A stretch of 64,000 nt of DNA from CAVVFX01 sp963747535 (GTDB lineage: Bacteria > Acidobacteriota > Terriglobia > Bryobacterales > Bryobacteraceae), in NCBI GenBank assembly GCA_963747535.1, contig CAVVFX010000011.1, positions 124,001 to 188,000 on the forward strand, written 5' to 3'. Position numbers and translations under genes: made by a program. The notes under the pieces are model-generated. The model did not search any database and was not told the DNA's origin. It worked only from the letters and a program-made list of their open reading frames with translations. Positions 7,547 to 15,871 of this stretch are shown here, piece after piece (the first letter of the stretch is position 1; each line of letters opens with the position of its first letter).

Positions 7547-8787
7547 GCTCGTTTTCTCCTGTTGTTCTTGCAGCGGCGCGGTACGGTATCTACCTACACT
7601 AAAGCAGACCCCTCTTCGAGGTGAAGCGTTGCAAGCGAAAATAAAAGATTGTAATTCACCCCACTCATCGGCAAAGGCAGCGTAAGTACAGTGCGCAACC
7701 GCACTATGAAGGTCGGAGAGCGGCTTGAAAAGTCCGCTGGAACCATTTGCTGCCACGCGCTCGCTGAACTCGAACGTACGAGATGGCGCTTTTGGAATGC
7801 TCAAAAATGCTCAATCTGTTAAGCAAGGCAGGTGCGTCTGAATACGTCCCGTTAAACGCGCTTCGATTCTTCGACCCACCTGGCCGAATTGCCATGTTGC
7901 GTATCGACCGGACGATCGGTCCGTGCACTTTCCAAACTGACCCGCTTGCCATTAACCAGCCCTTCCCCCATTTCTGCCCCTTCATCTCAACAACATCGGC
8001 GCCACCCCCTCAAGATCCTTGCCCCTCGCGCGTCAACCTCAAAGTAGAACGGCCAAGGTGTGCCGTCTGCCGGTCGCCCGTGCGCGACCTTTTTGAAATT
8101 TGAGGATTGCCATTTGCCGACGTTGCTCGTCTTTACCGCTTCGCCTGCCACCCGTGCCGCGCCGCAGAAACTTGCGTACCAGGGAATCGCAGGATCAGCC
8201 GGCGGTACCGAAAGACCCGAAACCGCTCCCGGCGTGGAATGCGCCCGCGCCCGCCCTCTCGCGCTTCTTTCATCTCCTCCCGTCCGGGTCATGGGTCTGG
8301 AGGCCTTGTGCACCAAGCAAATTTCCGCGATCGGTGCACAAAAATGCACAAACAAAAAATCTCTGCCGGTGCCGAGGCCCCGCATAACCATAACAAATCA
8401 TGACTACTTAGAAGGAATTGGCTTCGAACCGCAAAACCGCGCGCAGACCGCCCCTAACCCGTGTGCATCGGAGGCGCAGGTCCGAAACCAAACCGTCCCG
8501 CCTAAAATTCGCATCCTCAGACCGAACACGGAGTTCGTTTTTTCCGCTGCACCGCCGGATCGCTCCTCCAGCGCCGCCCCACCAATTCGCGTGTATTCGC
8601 AGTCAAAGTGCACAGTTTTGCACAAACCTAACACCGCTGCCACTTGCCGCTCTCCGGATAACTAAAGCAAAAGACAGCCATTTATCAAAAATTGGCTTCC
8701 TTCCGCAAAAAACGCACTCTGCATCTGCTGACTGCGCCAGCGCACCTGTCGGGCGGACAGACAGCCCTTAAGTGAACCGTATTGGGG
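7547..8787. other. Gene-poor stretch of 1.24 kb
   Basis: Several medium frames exist on both strands but none shows a recognisable domain, a good ribosome site or consistent coding signal. A diverged direct repeat occupies part of it (8334-8715). Minus-strand frames at 7704-7985 and 7987-8391 have protein-like stretches (FNGTYSDAPALLNRLSIF, ADGTPWPFYFEVDARGARIL) and could be a degraded gene; this is not certain. Confidence 0.5.
8334..8715. repeat. Diverged direct repeat with exact 274-bp period
   Basis: GTGCACA-N4-TGCACAAAC occurs at 8334-8353 and 8608-8627. ATTGGCTTC-N3-CCGCAAAA occurs at 8417-8436 and 8691-8710, exactly 83 bases after the first block in both copies. The sequence between the blocks still matches at more than half of positions by hand alignment, so this is an old duplication of about 105 bp rather than two chance motifs. 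Confidence 0.65.
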
Positions 8788-9660
8788 TTAATCGACGTTG
8801 AGCGTCTTTTTGAGCCAGGCGATCATTTCCGGTTTCCAGTGCTGCATTTCCGGAGCGCGCCAGCCCGACATGCCGTGCCCGCCCCCTTCGATGGTGATCA
8901 ACTCGCACTTCACCTTCACTTTGTGCATCGCTTCGCACATGGCCGTCGATTGCTCATAGGCGACCTGGTCGTCCTTCGTGCCGTGGATACAGAGGAACGG
9001 CGGCATCCAGTGGTGAACCGCGGCGATCGGCGCTACCGCGTTCAACTTCGCGATTCCGGCCTCGTCGAGATTCTCAGCGCCAAAGAAATGGATTCCGGCG
9101 CCGTTGGCCGCGTGCCGGTTGATGCTGGTCATGTTGAAACGTTCCGGATGATCGCGCCGCAGTTCGGCCAGTTTGGCGTAATCGACCGGACCATAAAAGT
9201 CCACCACCGCTGCTACGCGAGTTTCCGGCGTCTCATGCGTCCCGGCGTAGTTCACCAGAAACCCTCCGGCCGATTCGCCGATCAGGACGATCTTCGCCGT
9301 GTCCACCCGATACTTTGCCGCATTAGCCTTGACCCACCGGATCGCGCTGTTGACGTCCTCGTTCGTATCCGGAAAATGGAATTGGGGCGCGAGCCGGTAA
9401 TCGATGCTGAACCATGCGAATCCGGCGTTGGCCAGCGGTTCGAACAGCGGCCGGACATTGGTGCTCTTGCTGCCCTCGTCGAACCCTCCGCCGTGAATCA
9501 GGATCGCGGCGGGAAAAGGCCCGGCGCCGTCCGGCACATGCAGGTCCAGCAAGACCGGCTTGCCACCCGGGTGCGCGTATTCGACATCTTTTTGATCCAC
9601 CGCCGCGCTCGCCAGCGTGGCGGCGCAGAATGCAGCCAGAATAGGAAGGGTTCTCCGCAT
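8788..9660 (-). CDS. Secreted alpha/beta-hydrolase (BD-FAE/HSL-like esterase)
   Basis: Protein of 290 residues with a signal peptide (MRRTLPILAAFCAATLASAA). Motifs in order: AILIHGGGFDEG (HGGG oxyanion hole), WFSIDYRLAP, LIGESAGGFLVNYA (GxSxG nucleophile Ser), CIHGTKDDQVAYEQS (Asp) and IEGGGHGMSGW (His). This is the COG0657 esterase/lipase arrangement with a complete triad. It probably acts on ester-linked substrates in the periplasm or outside. It is divergent from the histidine kinase. Confidence 0.9.
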   Translation of the reverse strand: MRRTLPILAAFCAATLASAAVDQKDVEYAHPGGKPVLLDLHVPDGAGPFPAAILIHGGGFDEGSKSTNVRPLFEPLANAGFAWFSIDYRLAPQFHFPDTNEDVNSAIRWVKANAAKYRVDTAKIVLIGESAGGFLVNYAGTHETPETRVAAVVDFYGPVDYAKLAELRRDHPERFNMTSINRHAANGAGIHFFGAENLDEAGIAKLNAVAPIAAVHHWMPPFLCIHGTKDDQVAYEQSTAMCEAMHKVKVKCELITIEGGGHGMSGWRAPEMQHWKPEMIAWLKKTLNVD

Positions 9661-9712
9661 GGCAAGAATTCTATCAGTTAGCCGCCGGCACAGTGTGCCG
9701 ATGAGAAGGAGC

Positions 9713-9730
9713 CTGTAACGGGGATGTAAC
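9713..9730 (+). promoter_or_regulatory. Pho-box-like direct repeat upstream of the kinase
   Basis: CTGTAAC-GGGG-ATGTAAC: two near-identical heptamers with a 4-base spacer, the same 7+4 geometry as PhoB boxes (CTGTCAT-N4-CTGTCAT). It lies 52 bases upstream of the PhoR-like kinase start. Assignment is by architecture only. Confidence 0.45.
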
Positions 9731-9782
9731 AGATCGCGCCGCGGGCCCGCAGCGAACCTCGTATGCTGGCAGATTAGGACGT

Positions 9783-11150
9783 ATGCGCATACCGATTGCA
9801 GTCAGGCTGTTCCTCAGCTGTTTCGTGTTGACCACCGTAATGGTGCTTTCGGTGGACCTTTGGCTGGCCCGTGAGGCGGACAGCCCCACCACGCGCCGGA
9901 TCTTCGAGTTGGTGGCGTGTCTGTGCGCCGCGGGGGTGATGGCCTGGATCTTCGCGCGTGCCCTGGCATGGCGGATCGGGCGCATCAAGTCGTTCGCCGA
10001 TCACGTGCTGGACGCCAGCGCGGAGAACGCGCCTTTGCCGGACGAAGGAGAAGAGACGGCGGCGCTGAACACCTCGCTCCATCGGATGGGTTCGCGGATT
10101 CGCGAACTGGTCGACCGGCTGAGCATGGAGTCGGCGCGGCGCGATGCCATTCTGTCGAGCATGGCGGAAGGGGTGTTGGCGGTGAACCGCCAGTTGCAGG
10201 TGGTGTTCTGCAATCGCGCGCTGCTCAACGCGTTGGGCTTGCGCCGTCCCGTACACGAGGGGATGCCGGTGCAGGATCTGATCCGCGACCCCGGCTTTCT
10301 GGACATGATTGCGGAGGTGCTCGAAACCGGCGAACCGGTCACCAGCAAATTGCAGTTGCCGGGCAAAGAGATTTCGGTCTTCGAAGCCTACGCCGCGGCG
10401 CTGGCCATGCCGCCGGATCGCGGGGCGCTGCTGATCCTCCACGACATCACCGGACTCGAACGTCTGGAGCGCATTCGCCGCGACTTTGTAGCCAACGTCT
10501 CGCACGAGCTGCGCACGCCGCTGACGGCCATCCGCGGATATGCCGAGACGCTGCTCGACGGTGCGCTCGAAGATATGGACAACAACCGGCACTTCGTCGA
10601 AGTCATCCAGGCGCATGCCATCCGGCTGAACAACATTGCGTCGGATCTGCTGACGCTGTCGGACCTGGAATCGGGGCGGACGGAATCGGAGGGCGGAGCG
10701 ATTGCCGTCGACGATGCGGTGAACACGGCCTATAACACGGTAGAGGCGGAGGCCAAGATTCGCGGGGTTCACCTGGTGCGCGGCGAGGCTACGGGTCTGC
10801 GGGTGAATGGTCACGCGCTGCGGCTGGAGCAGGCGCTGGTGAACCTGTTGGACAACGCCGTGAAGTTCAACCGGCAGGGTGGGGAAGCGCGGATCGAAGG
10901 AGGGATGACGGAGGAGGGAAAAGTGTTCGTGTCGGTGTCGGACAACGGGAGCGGCATTCCTTCAGATGATGTGCCGCGGATCTTCGAACGTTTTTACCGG
11001 GTGGATAAGGCCCGGTCGCGAGCGGTCGGAGGAACGGGGTTGGGGCTGTCGATCGTGAAGCATGTGGTGGAACGAATGGGCGGGACGATTCGGGTGGAGA
11101 GCCGGTTGGGTCGGGGATCTACGTTTACGATTCTACTTCCCGCGGCTTGA
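9783..11150 (+). CDS. PhoR-like membrane sensor histidine kinase
   Basis: Protein of 455 residues. Two transmembrane helices (about 7-27 and 43-62) with almost no periplasmic domain, a HAMP-like segment, a PAS domain (about 118-222), HisKA with the phospho-accepting His 241 in FVANVSHELRTPL, and HATPase_c with NLLDNAVKF (N box), DNGSGIP (G1), FERFYRVD (F box) and GGTGLGLSIVKHVV (G2). The arrangement matches PhoR. No response regulator is adjacent, so it is an orphan in this window. A Pho-box-like repeat lies upstream. Confidence 0.92.
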   Translation: MRIPIAVRLFLSCFVLTTVMVLSVDLWLAREADSPTTRRIFELVACLCAAGVMAWIFARALAWRIGRIKSFADHVLDASAENAPLPDEGEETAALNTSLHRMGSRIRELVDRLSMESARRDAILSSMAEGVLAVNRQLQVVFCNRALLNALGLRRPVHEGMPVQDLIRDPGFLDMIAEVLETGEPVTSKLQLPGKEISVFEAYAAALAMPPDRGALLILHDITGLERLERIRRDFVANVSHELRTPLTAIRGYAETLLDGALEDMDNNRHFVEVIQAHAIRLNNIASDLLTLSDLESGRTESEGGAIAVDDAVNTAYNTVEAEAKIRGVHLVRGEATGLRVNGHALRLEQALVNLLDNAVKFNRQGGEARIEGGMTEEGKVFVSVSDNGSGIPSDDVPRIFERFYRVDKARSRAVGGTGLGLSIVKHVVERMGGTIRVESRLGRGSTFTILLPAA

Positions 11151-11160
11151 GTTTCCGGCC

Positions 11161-11190
11161 GGCAGACCACCCAATACGATGGTCTGCCGT
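11161..11190. repeat. REP-like repeat family A, copy 1
   Basis: GGCAGACCA (11161-11169) and TGGTCTGCC (11180-11188) are perfect inverted arms around a 10-base loop, followed by GTAC. Lies between convergent genes, where it could also work as a bidirectional terminator. Confidence 0.85.
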
Positions 11191-11207
11191 ACAGTTGGGT
11201 AACGAGG

Positions 11208-11687
11208 TCAGTATCCGGGAGGGTAGGATGCGCAGCCCGGATAGGGATGGAAGTAGCCTGCAGCATCGTAGTAACCGCTCGGATTGCAGCTATAGCCGTA
11301 ACCGTAGCTGGGCGCGTAGTAGCCGTAACCCGGCCCATAGTAAGGCGCGCCGTAGTATCCGAAGCCGAGACCGAGTCCGAAGCCTCCGCCGTAGTAGCCC
11401 CGGCCATAGTATCCGCCGCCGTAACCGCGGTTATAAGCGCCGCCGCCACGGTAGGAACCGCCGCCACGGTAGGAGTACGAGGGGGCAGAATAGCTGTGTC
11501 CCCCGTAAGATTGTCCGCCGGAGAAGTGCTGGCCTCCGGAGAAGCCTCGTGAGCCGCCGGAAAAGCCGCTGCTGTGACCTCCGCCGGAGTGTCCACCTCC
11601 GCCGCCGCGCTGGGCCAGCGATGCCGCCGGCAGGCAAAAAGTAATGGCGGCCGCCAGAAAGATTGGTAAAAGAGATTTGCTGATCAT
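11208..11687 (-). CDS. Secreted Gly/Tyr-rich protein
   Basis: Protein of 159 residues with a clear signal peptide (MISKSLLPIFLAAAITFCLPAASLAQ has a charged start, hydrophobic core and LAQ cleavage). The mature part is almost all Gly, Tyr, Ser and His: GGG(H/S) repeats, then GYYGRGYYGGG-type repeats. The C-terminus has two Cys and PYPGCASYPPGY. Low-complexity proteins of this type are surface or matrix proteins; no enzyme fold is expected. It follows the blaI/M56 operon on the same strand. Confidence 0.8.
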   Translation of the reverse strand: MISKSLLPIFLAAAITFCLPAASLAQRGGGGGHSGGGHSSGFSGGSRGFSGGQHFSGGQSYGGHSYSAPSYSYRGGGSYRGGGAYNRGYGGGYYGRGYYGGGFGLGLGFGYYGAPYYGPGYGYYAPSYGYGYSCNPSGYYDAAGYFHPYPGCASYPPGY

Positions 11688-11856
11688 AATGACCTCTAAT
11701 ACATTGGACGCTCGGGGTACCCTGCGGGTTGTACGATCACCTTACGATGCATGTCATTGAATCAGTGGAACTTGTCAGCGATGAACGATAAATAATCCGG
11801 TTAAGGCGCTGGTGGATTTGGGCCAAGGTTCGGTACCCGTGGCGGAAAAGAGCCAA

Positions 11857-13407
11857 CTACATTTGCAATTTGAAGTTTACAGTGATGGTCGTCACTACTT
11901 CGACCGGGGCGCCGTTCAGCAGGGTGGGCTGGTAATGCCATTGCTTGACGGCGTCGAGGGCCGCGGCGGCGAGTTCGGGATCGGCCAGTTTGTTCACCAC
12001 CACCAGGGAAAGTAGGTTGCCGTCAGTGCCGATCGCCGCGTTCAACAGCACGGTACCTTCGATTCCCTGGGACTGGGCGGATTCCGGATAGGCGGGTTTT
12101 ACCTGTCTAAGCAATTTAGTGGCTTGCACGTTGCCGCCGACACGGATGCGCTGCGCGGACGAGACTGCCGGCGACGTCGCGTGTCGGGCTTGTCCGGGCG
12201 CGACGACGGTTATCGTTTCCTGGACCCTGCCGAGTTGCAGCGTCTGCTCCATGGTGGCGCGCTGATCTGGTGCCAGTGTGATCGGTTGGGTCGCCAGGCG
12301 AAATCCCGGAGCGGCGACTTCGATGCTGTAGGTGCCGGACGGGATGCCGGAAAGACTCCAGGCGCCGGACTCGTCTGTACGGGTGACTTCGCGATTGCCG
12401 CCGCTCCCGGAAGCGGTCACCATTGCGTTGGGCACGCGTGCGCCGCTGACGTCTGAGACCGTTCCGGAAAGGTCTCCCAAGCCAGCCGGCGACTGGGCGT
12501 GCAGGATGGCAAGCGGGATGATGACCGCGAATGCCGTGAGGGCGACGACAGCATGGGCACGTGGGGCCGCAGGCCGGCGGTCGATCTGGGCGGTAAGTAT
12601 CTTTTTTATGCGTTTTTCGAAATTGGATAGGACGGAAAGCGCCATGAGAGGTTCTCCTTTAGTGGGAAGAGTTGAAACGAGGTTAAGCAGTTCAACAGCG
12701 TAATCGCTGGGGCGAACGCCGCTGCGAAGGACCGCGTCGTCACATGCGCATTCGCGTTCGTGGGCCGCGCGGTCGCGGGCCAGCCAGGCGCAAGGATGAA
12801 ACCACCAGGCTACGCACACCAGTTCGGCGAGCCAGTGGGAAAGTGAATCGAAGCGGCGAATGTGTTCGCGCTCGTGCGCCAGAATGCTGCGGAGGCTTTC
12901 CGGAGTCCAGTTGGCGGCGCAGGACGGGAGCAGGATCAGCGGCTGGAAGAGTCCCCACGTGAGGGGCGCCCGGATTTCGGCGGAGATCCGCACGCCGGGC
13001 TGGTTGAGCGCGGCACGGGATCGGGCGGCAATGTATTTCATGCGGAGGGCGGCGCGGGTCCGGCGGATGCAGAGAATGAACGCGCCGGTGAGCCAGAGAG
13101 TCAAAAGGATGGGGACGCGCTTCTTCTGCGCACCGGGTGGCATGGGTTGTGCCGGTTGAAGGATGATGTGCGGGAGTGGGGAGTCGAGAGCTTTGCTGAA
13201 GGTTCTTTCGACAGCCATCGGAACCGTCACTGACGGGGTCCGGAAGGCCAGAGGGAGCACGGCGGGCACAACCAGGAATGCGGCAAGCGCGCACATCCAG
13301 AGAGAATGCCGTAACGCGGCGGATTGCCGTCGCAGAAGGAAGCTGAACGTCCAGACGGCCAGTGTGGCGGTGGATGTCTTCAAGATGCATTCCCAAAACA
13401 TGATCAT
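11857..13407 (-). CDS. M56 (BlaR1/MecR1-like) peptidase fused to carboxypeptidase-regulatory and TonB C-terminal domains
   Basis: Protein of 516 residues. The N-terminal half is a BlaR1-type membrane metallopeptidase: helices near 9-25, 35-55 and 97-115, zinc motif ILAHEREHIRRFD (HExxH), downstream HERECACDDAVL and a last helix near 285-305 (AVVALTAFAVIIPLAIL). Instead of a penicillin-sensor domain it continues with a CarboxypepD_reg fold (DLSGTVSDVSGARVPNAMVT to TMEQTLQLG, about 312-395) and a TonB C-terminal domain (RVGGNVQATKLLRQVKPAYP, then GIEGTVLL and QWHYQPTLLNG). In BlaR1 the peptidase answers an outside signal by triggering BlaI inactivation; here the external part may contact a TonB-dependent receptor. 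The ATG overlaps the blaI stop by four bases. Confidence 0.9.
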   Translation of the reverse strand: MIMFWECILKTSTATLAVWTFSFLLRRQSAALRHSLWMCALAAFLVVPAVLPLAFRTPSVTVPMAVERTFSKALDSPLPHIILQPAQPMPPGAQKKRVPILLTLWLTGAFILCIRRTRAALRMKYIAARSRAALNQPGVRISAEIRAPLTWGLFQPLILLPSCAANWTPESLRSILAHEREHIRRFDSLSHWLAELVCVAWWFHPCAWLARDRAAHERECACDDAVLRSGVRPSDYAVELLNLVSTLPTKGEPLMALSVLSNFEKRIKKILTAQIDRRPAAPRAHAVVALTAFAVIIPLAILHAQSPAGLGDLSGTVSDVSGARVPNAMVTASGSGGNREVTRTDESGAWSLSGIPSGTYSIEVAAPGFRLATQPITLAPDQRATMEQTLQLGRVQETITVVAPGQARHATSPAVSSAQRIRVGGNVQATKLLRQVKPAYPESAQSQGIEGTVLLNAAIGTDGNLLSLVVVNKLADPELAAAALDAVKQWHYQPTLLNGAPVEVVTTITVNFKLQM

Positions 13408-13799
13408 CTTCCCTGTTGTCGGGCCTGCCGGATCAAATCGTACAGGCGATCGAGTTGTTGACGTGAAAGCCCGCCAGCCGATTCGTCGATCAGGGTGGAG
13501 ACGGCCTGTTCTATCGAGCCATCGAAGAATGTATCGATCAGGTGACGGAGGGCGAAGCGACGGGCCCGGTCCGGTGCCACGGTAGGGACGTAAAGATAGG
13601 GCAGGGAACCCGGTTCGTGCCGGATATGTCCCTTTTCTTCGAGGATGCGAAGGGTGGCACGGACTGCCGAGTACGTGGGCGGGTCGGGCAGTTCGAGGTG
13701 GATTTCGCCGGCGGTGGCGGTCTTCTTGCGGTAGAGGATGTCGACGATCTGGCGCTCACGTTTGCTGAGCGGGGTGGGGACGGATGGTTTGCGCGGCAT
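13404..13799 (-). CDS. blaI: BlaI/MecI-family transcriptional repressor
   Basis: Protein of 131 residues: LSKRERQIVDILYRKKTATAGEI and then TYSAVRATLRILEEKGHIRHE form the BlaI winged helix, and the C-terminal helices (residues 80-131) dimerise. The family represses its own operon and is cleaved on signal from the M56 peptidase, here the next gene with an ATGA overlap. Two palindromes upstream are likely operators. Confidence 0.9.
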   Translation of the reverse strand: MPRKPSVPTPLSKRERQIVDILYRKKTATAGEIHLELPDPPTYSAVRATLRILEEKGHIRHEPGSLPYLYVPTVAPDRARRFALRHLIDTFFDGSIEQAVSTLIDESAGGLSRQQLDRLYDLIRQARQQGR

Positions 13800-13833
13800 G
13801 CTAAATTTTTAGCACCTGCTGAAAATTTAGCAC
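13800..13833. promoter_or_regulatory. Paired BlaI-type operators
   Basis: GCTAAA-TT-TTTAGC (13800-13813) and GCTGAAAATTTAGC (13818-13831, one mismatch in the dyad) lie immediately upstream of the blaI start with centres 18 bases apart. Position and symmetry suit autorepression by BlaI. Confidence 0.75.
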
Positions 13834-13931
13834 TTGAATGTACGGAGGTCAAGCGGTTTTTTACTGGCGCGGGCGGTTGCCGCGCAGGCGCGTTGTGTTA
13901 CGAGTGCGAGCCAGTACAAAGACGGCCCAAG

Positions 13932-14987
13932 TCAGGGTGTACGGCCGGCGGGGTTTCCTCCTACCGGCCCGACGGGGATGCAGGCGGTCTTGTGCGCGTG
14001 GTGAGCGTGCCGGTGCAGTTCGGTAAGATTCAATCCGGTCAGCAGAATGGCGATGCCGCCTTGCAGCAGACGGGCGAGAGTGATGAAGACAAAGGCGACC
14101 TCGCCGAACGCCAGCCCTTGTTCCGCACCCGCCAGGCGCATGCCCAGGAAAATGGACCACTGGAGCATGCCGATGTTACCCGGTGCGTTCGGGACCAGGG
14201 TAACGATACGGAAAACGACCACGATCAAAGCGGATTGCCAGACACCCAAATCATAGTGATCCGCGTGCAGGAGCGCCCAAATCGACAGCGTCTGGAGAAG
14301 GAAGTAGAGGAAAGTGACGCCAAAGGCCGCGGCCAGAGTCCGAGGCTCGCCCATCTTGTGTAACTCATCGAGAAAATGAATAAACTGTGAAGCCCATTTA
14401 TGGCCCGAAACTACCTGGTAAGAATGCTGCTTGTGAAATAGAAGATACAGAAACAGGACCGAGAGCACCGCGACGGCGATGCCGAGCACCCAAGCCCCGC
14501 GGACGAGATCGCGGTGGAGATTTTGGATGCCTATAGTGACCAGGCAGTAGATCACAACCAGCCAGATTCCGTCCATCACGTCTTCGATGGCGACCGAGGT
14601 AATGCTGAGCGGCAGGTGGACCTTGGTCCAGTGGGTCAACAGAAAAGGGCGAATGAGTTCGCCGGCCTTCGCAGGCAGAACTTCGCTGGCAAACAGGCCG
14701 ATGACTACCGATTGCAGGCACCGCCAGAAAGGAGCGTCTTCGGCCGGACTCAGGATGATGCGCCAGCGCAAGGCGTGGGAAAAATTGGCGGCAACTTCGA
14801 AGATGAACGCCAAGGCTACCCAGATCCAATTGACATGCCGCAAGTGATCGGCGCTCTCGCCGCGAAGCTGCGGGTTGCGAAGGACCCAGACCAGACTGGC
14901 CGCCGAGATCGCATAGCCGAATGCGGGCAGCACCCAGCTTGGAAACCGTTTTTTGAGCTCTTTGGTCTCGCTCAACAAGCTCATCAT
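13932..14987 (-). CDS. Lysylphosphatidylglycerol-synthase-type membrane protein (flippase-like, UPF0104)
   Basis: Protein of 351 residues with about eight hydrophobic helices (first near 18-36, last near 300-320). Family landmarks include NFSHALRWRIIL, FASEVLPAKAGELIRPFLL, SVAIEDVMDGIWLV and TLVPNAPGNIGMLQ. PF03706-like proteins are membrane domains of lysyl-PG synthases or stand-alone lipid flippase-like proteins. No soluble transferase domain is attached, so a transport role is more likely. GAGG precedes the start. Confidence 0.85.
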   Translation of the reverse strand: MMSLLSETKELKKRFPSWVLPAFGYAISAASLVWVLRNPQLRGESADHLRHVNWIWVALAFIFEVAANFSHALRWRIILSPAEDAPFWRCLQSVVIGLFASEVLPAKAGELIRPFLLTHWTKVHLPLSITSVAIEDVMDGIWLVVIYCLVTIGIQNLHRDLVRGAWVLGIAVAVLSVLFLYLLFHKQHSYQVVSGHKWASQFIHFLDELHKMGEPRTLAAAFGVTFLYFLLQTLSIWALLHADHYDLGVWQSALIVVVFRIVTLVPNAPGNIGMLQWSIFLGMRLAGAEQGLAFGEVAFVFITLARLLQGGIAILLTGLNLTELHRHAHHAHKTACIPVGPVGGNPAGRTP

Positions 14988-15138
14988 AACCTCTTTATTC
15001 CCGGGCGGTCGAAGGCTTCGCCAAAGCAGCGCGAATTTTGGTGTTTTTTGACCTAGTCGGTACCTGACAGCTTCGGAGATTGAGCGACGTTACCCGATGC
15101 CGGGACAGGTGGAAACTGAATTGCAACCAAACTTGAAG

Positions 15139-15684
15139 ATGGCTGATTTAACATCTCTTCCCCACCACCTTGACGTCAAGAGCGGTGTGTGCCGGGCGAT
15201 CATAGAAACGCCCAAGGGCTTCCGGAGCAAGTTTGATTATGATCCGGATTCCGGCCTTTTCATGCTGGGCGGCTTGCTGCCCGTCGGGATGATTTTTCCC
15301 TTCGACTTCGGCTTCATTCCCTCGACGCTGGGAGAGGACGGCGACCCTGTCGACATCATGGTCCTGATGGACGCGCCCGCCCATGTCGGATGTCTTATTG
15401 ACGTGCGCATCATCGGCATTATTACGGCGGAACAGGTCGAGGACGGAAAAGCCGAAACCAATGACCGGTTGCTGGGCGCCGCGGTCCACTCCTATGACCA
15501 TGAGAGGCTCGACGCGATCAGCGATGTGAATCAGACATTGCTCGATCAGGTGGAGGAGTTTTTTATCTCCTACAACAAACAACGCGGAAAGAAATTCAGG
15601 ATCACCGGAACCGGCGGGCCAAAGAAGGCTATCAAGTTTTTGGAAGACGGCATCCAGGCGCATAAGAACCACCAGAAAAAGTAG
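15139..15684 (+). CDS. ppa: Inorganic pyrophosphatase
   Basis: Protein of 181 residues of the family I soluble pyrophosphatase type: VETPKG-like IETPKGFRSKFDYD, FPFDFGFIPSTLGEDGDPVD (metal-binding DGDPxD), DVRIIGII and ETNDRLLGAAV. It hydrolyses PPi to drive biosynthesis. An in-frame ATG at 15097 would add 14 unconserved residues; the ATG at 15139 gives the usual family length. Neither has a strong ribosome site. Confidence 0.87.
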   Translation: MADLTSLPHHLDVKSGVCRAIIETPKGFRSKFDYDPDSGLFMLGGLLPVGMIFPFDFGFIPSTLGEDGDPVDIMVLMDAPAHVGCLIDVRIIGIITAEQVEDGKAETNDRLLGAAVHSYDHERLDAISDVNQTLLDQVEEFFISYNKQRGKKFRITGTGGPKKAIKFLEDGIQAHKNHQKK

Positions 15685-15871
15685 CCACAGTCGGCATTGG
15701 CCGGTCCCTGAACGGTCGCGGCGCAGAAACCGTTGTCAGTGCCCGCATTAGCGAACCATCAGTGAAGCATTAGTAAATTGTTAGGCGGGAACTTTTCATC
15801 GATAATTTGCTTGACCTCGGGCCTTCCGGAAGGACAAACTGGAAGGTTTGTAATATCCGCCACAACTCACT

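Noticed and set aside
8060..8771. Several overlapping frames up to 201 codons.
   Set aside because: They cover a diverged direct repeat whose 274-bp period is not a multiple of three, and no domain is seen in any frame.
8782..9681. A 299-codon frame antisense to the esterase.
   Set aside because: The opposite strand has a signal peptide and a full catalytic triad; the plus frame is its high-GC shadow.
9774..10814. A 346-codon minus-strand frame and a 272-codon plus-strand frame over the histidine kinase.
   Set aside because: Both are shadows; all kinase motifs are in the frame of 9783-11150.
15688..15871. A sigma-54 promoter (TGGCAC-N5-TTGC) before amtB.
   Set aside because: No sequence with both elements at correct spacing was found in the 183-base gap.
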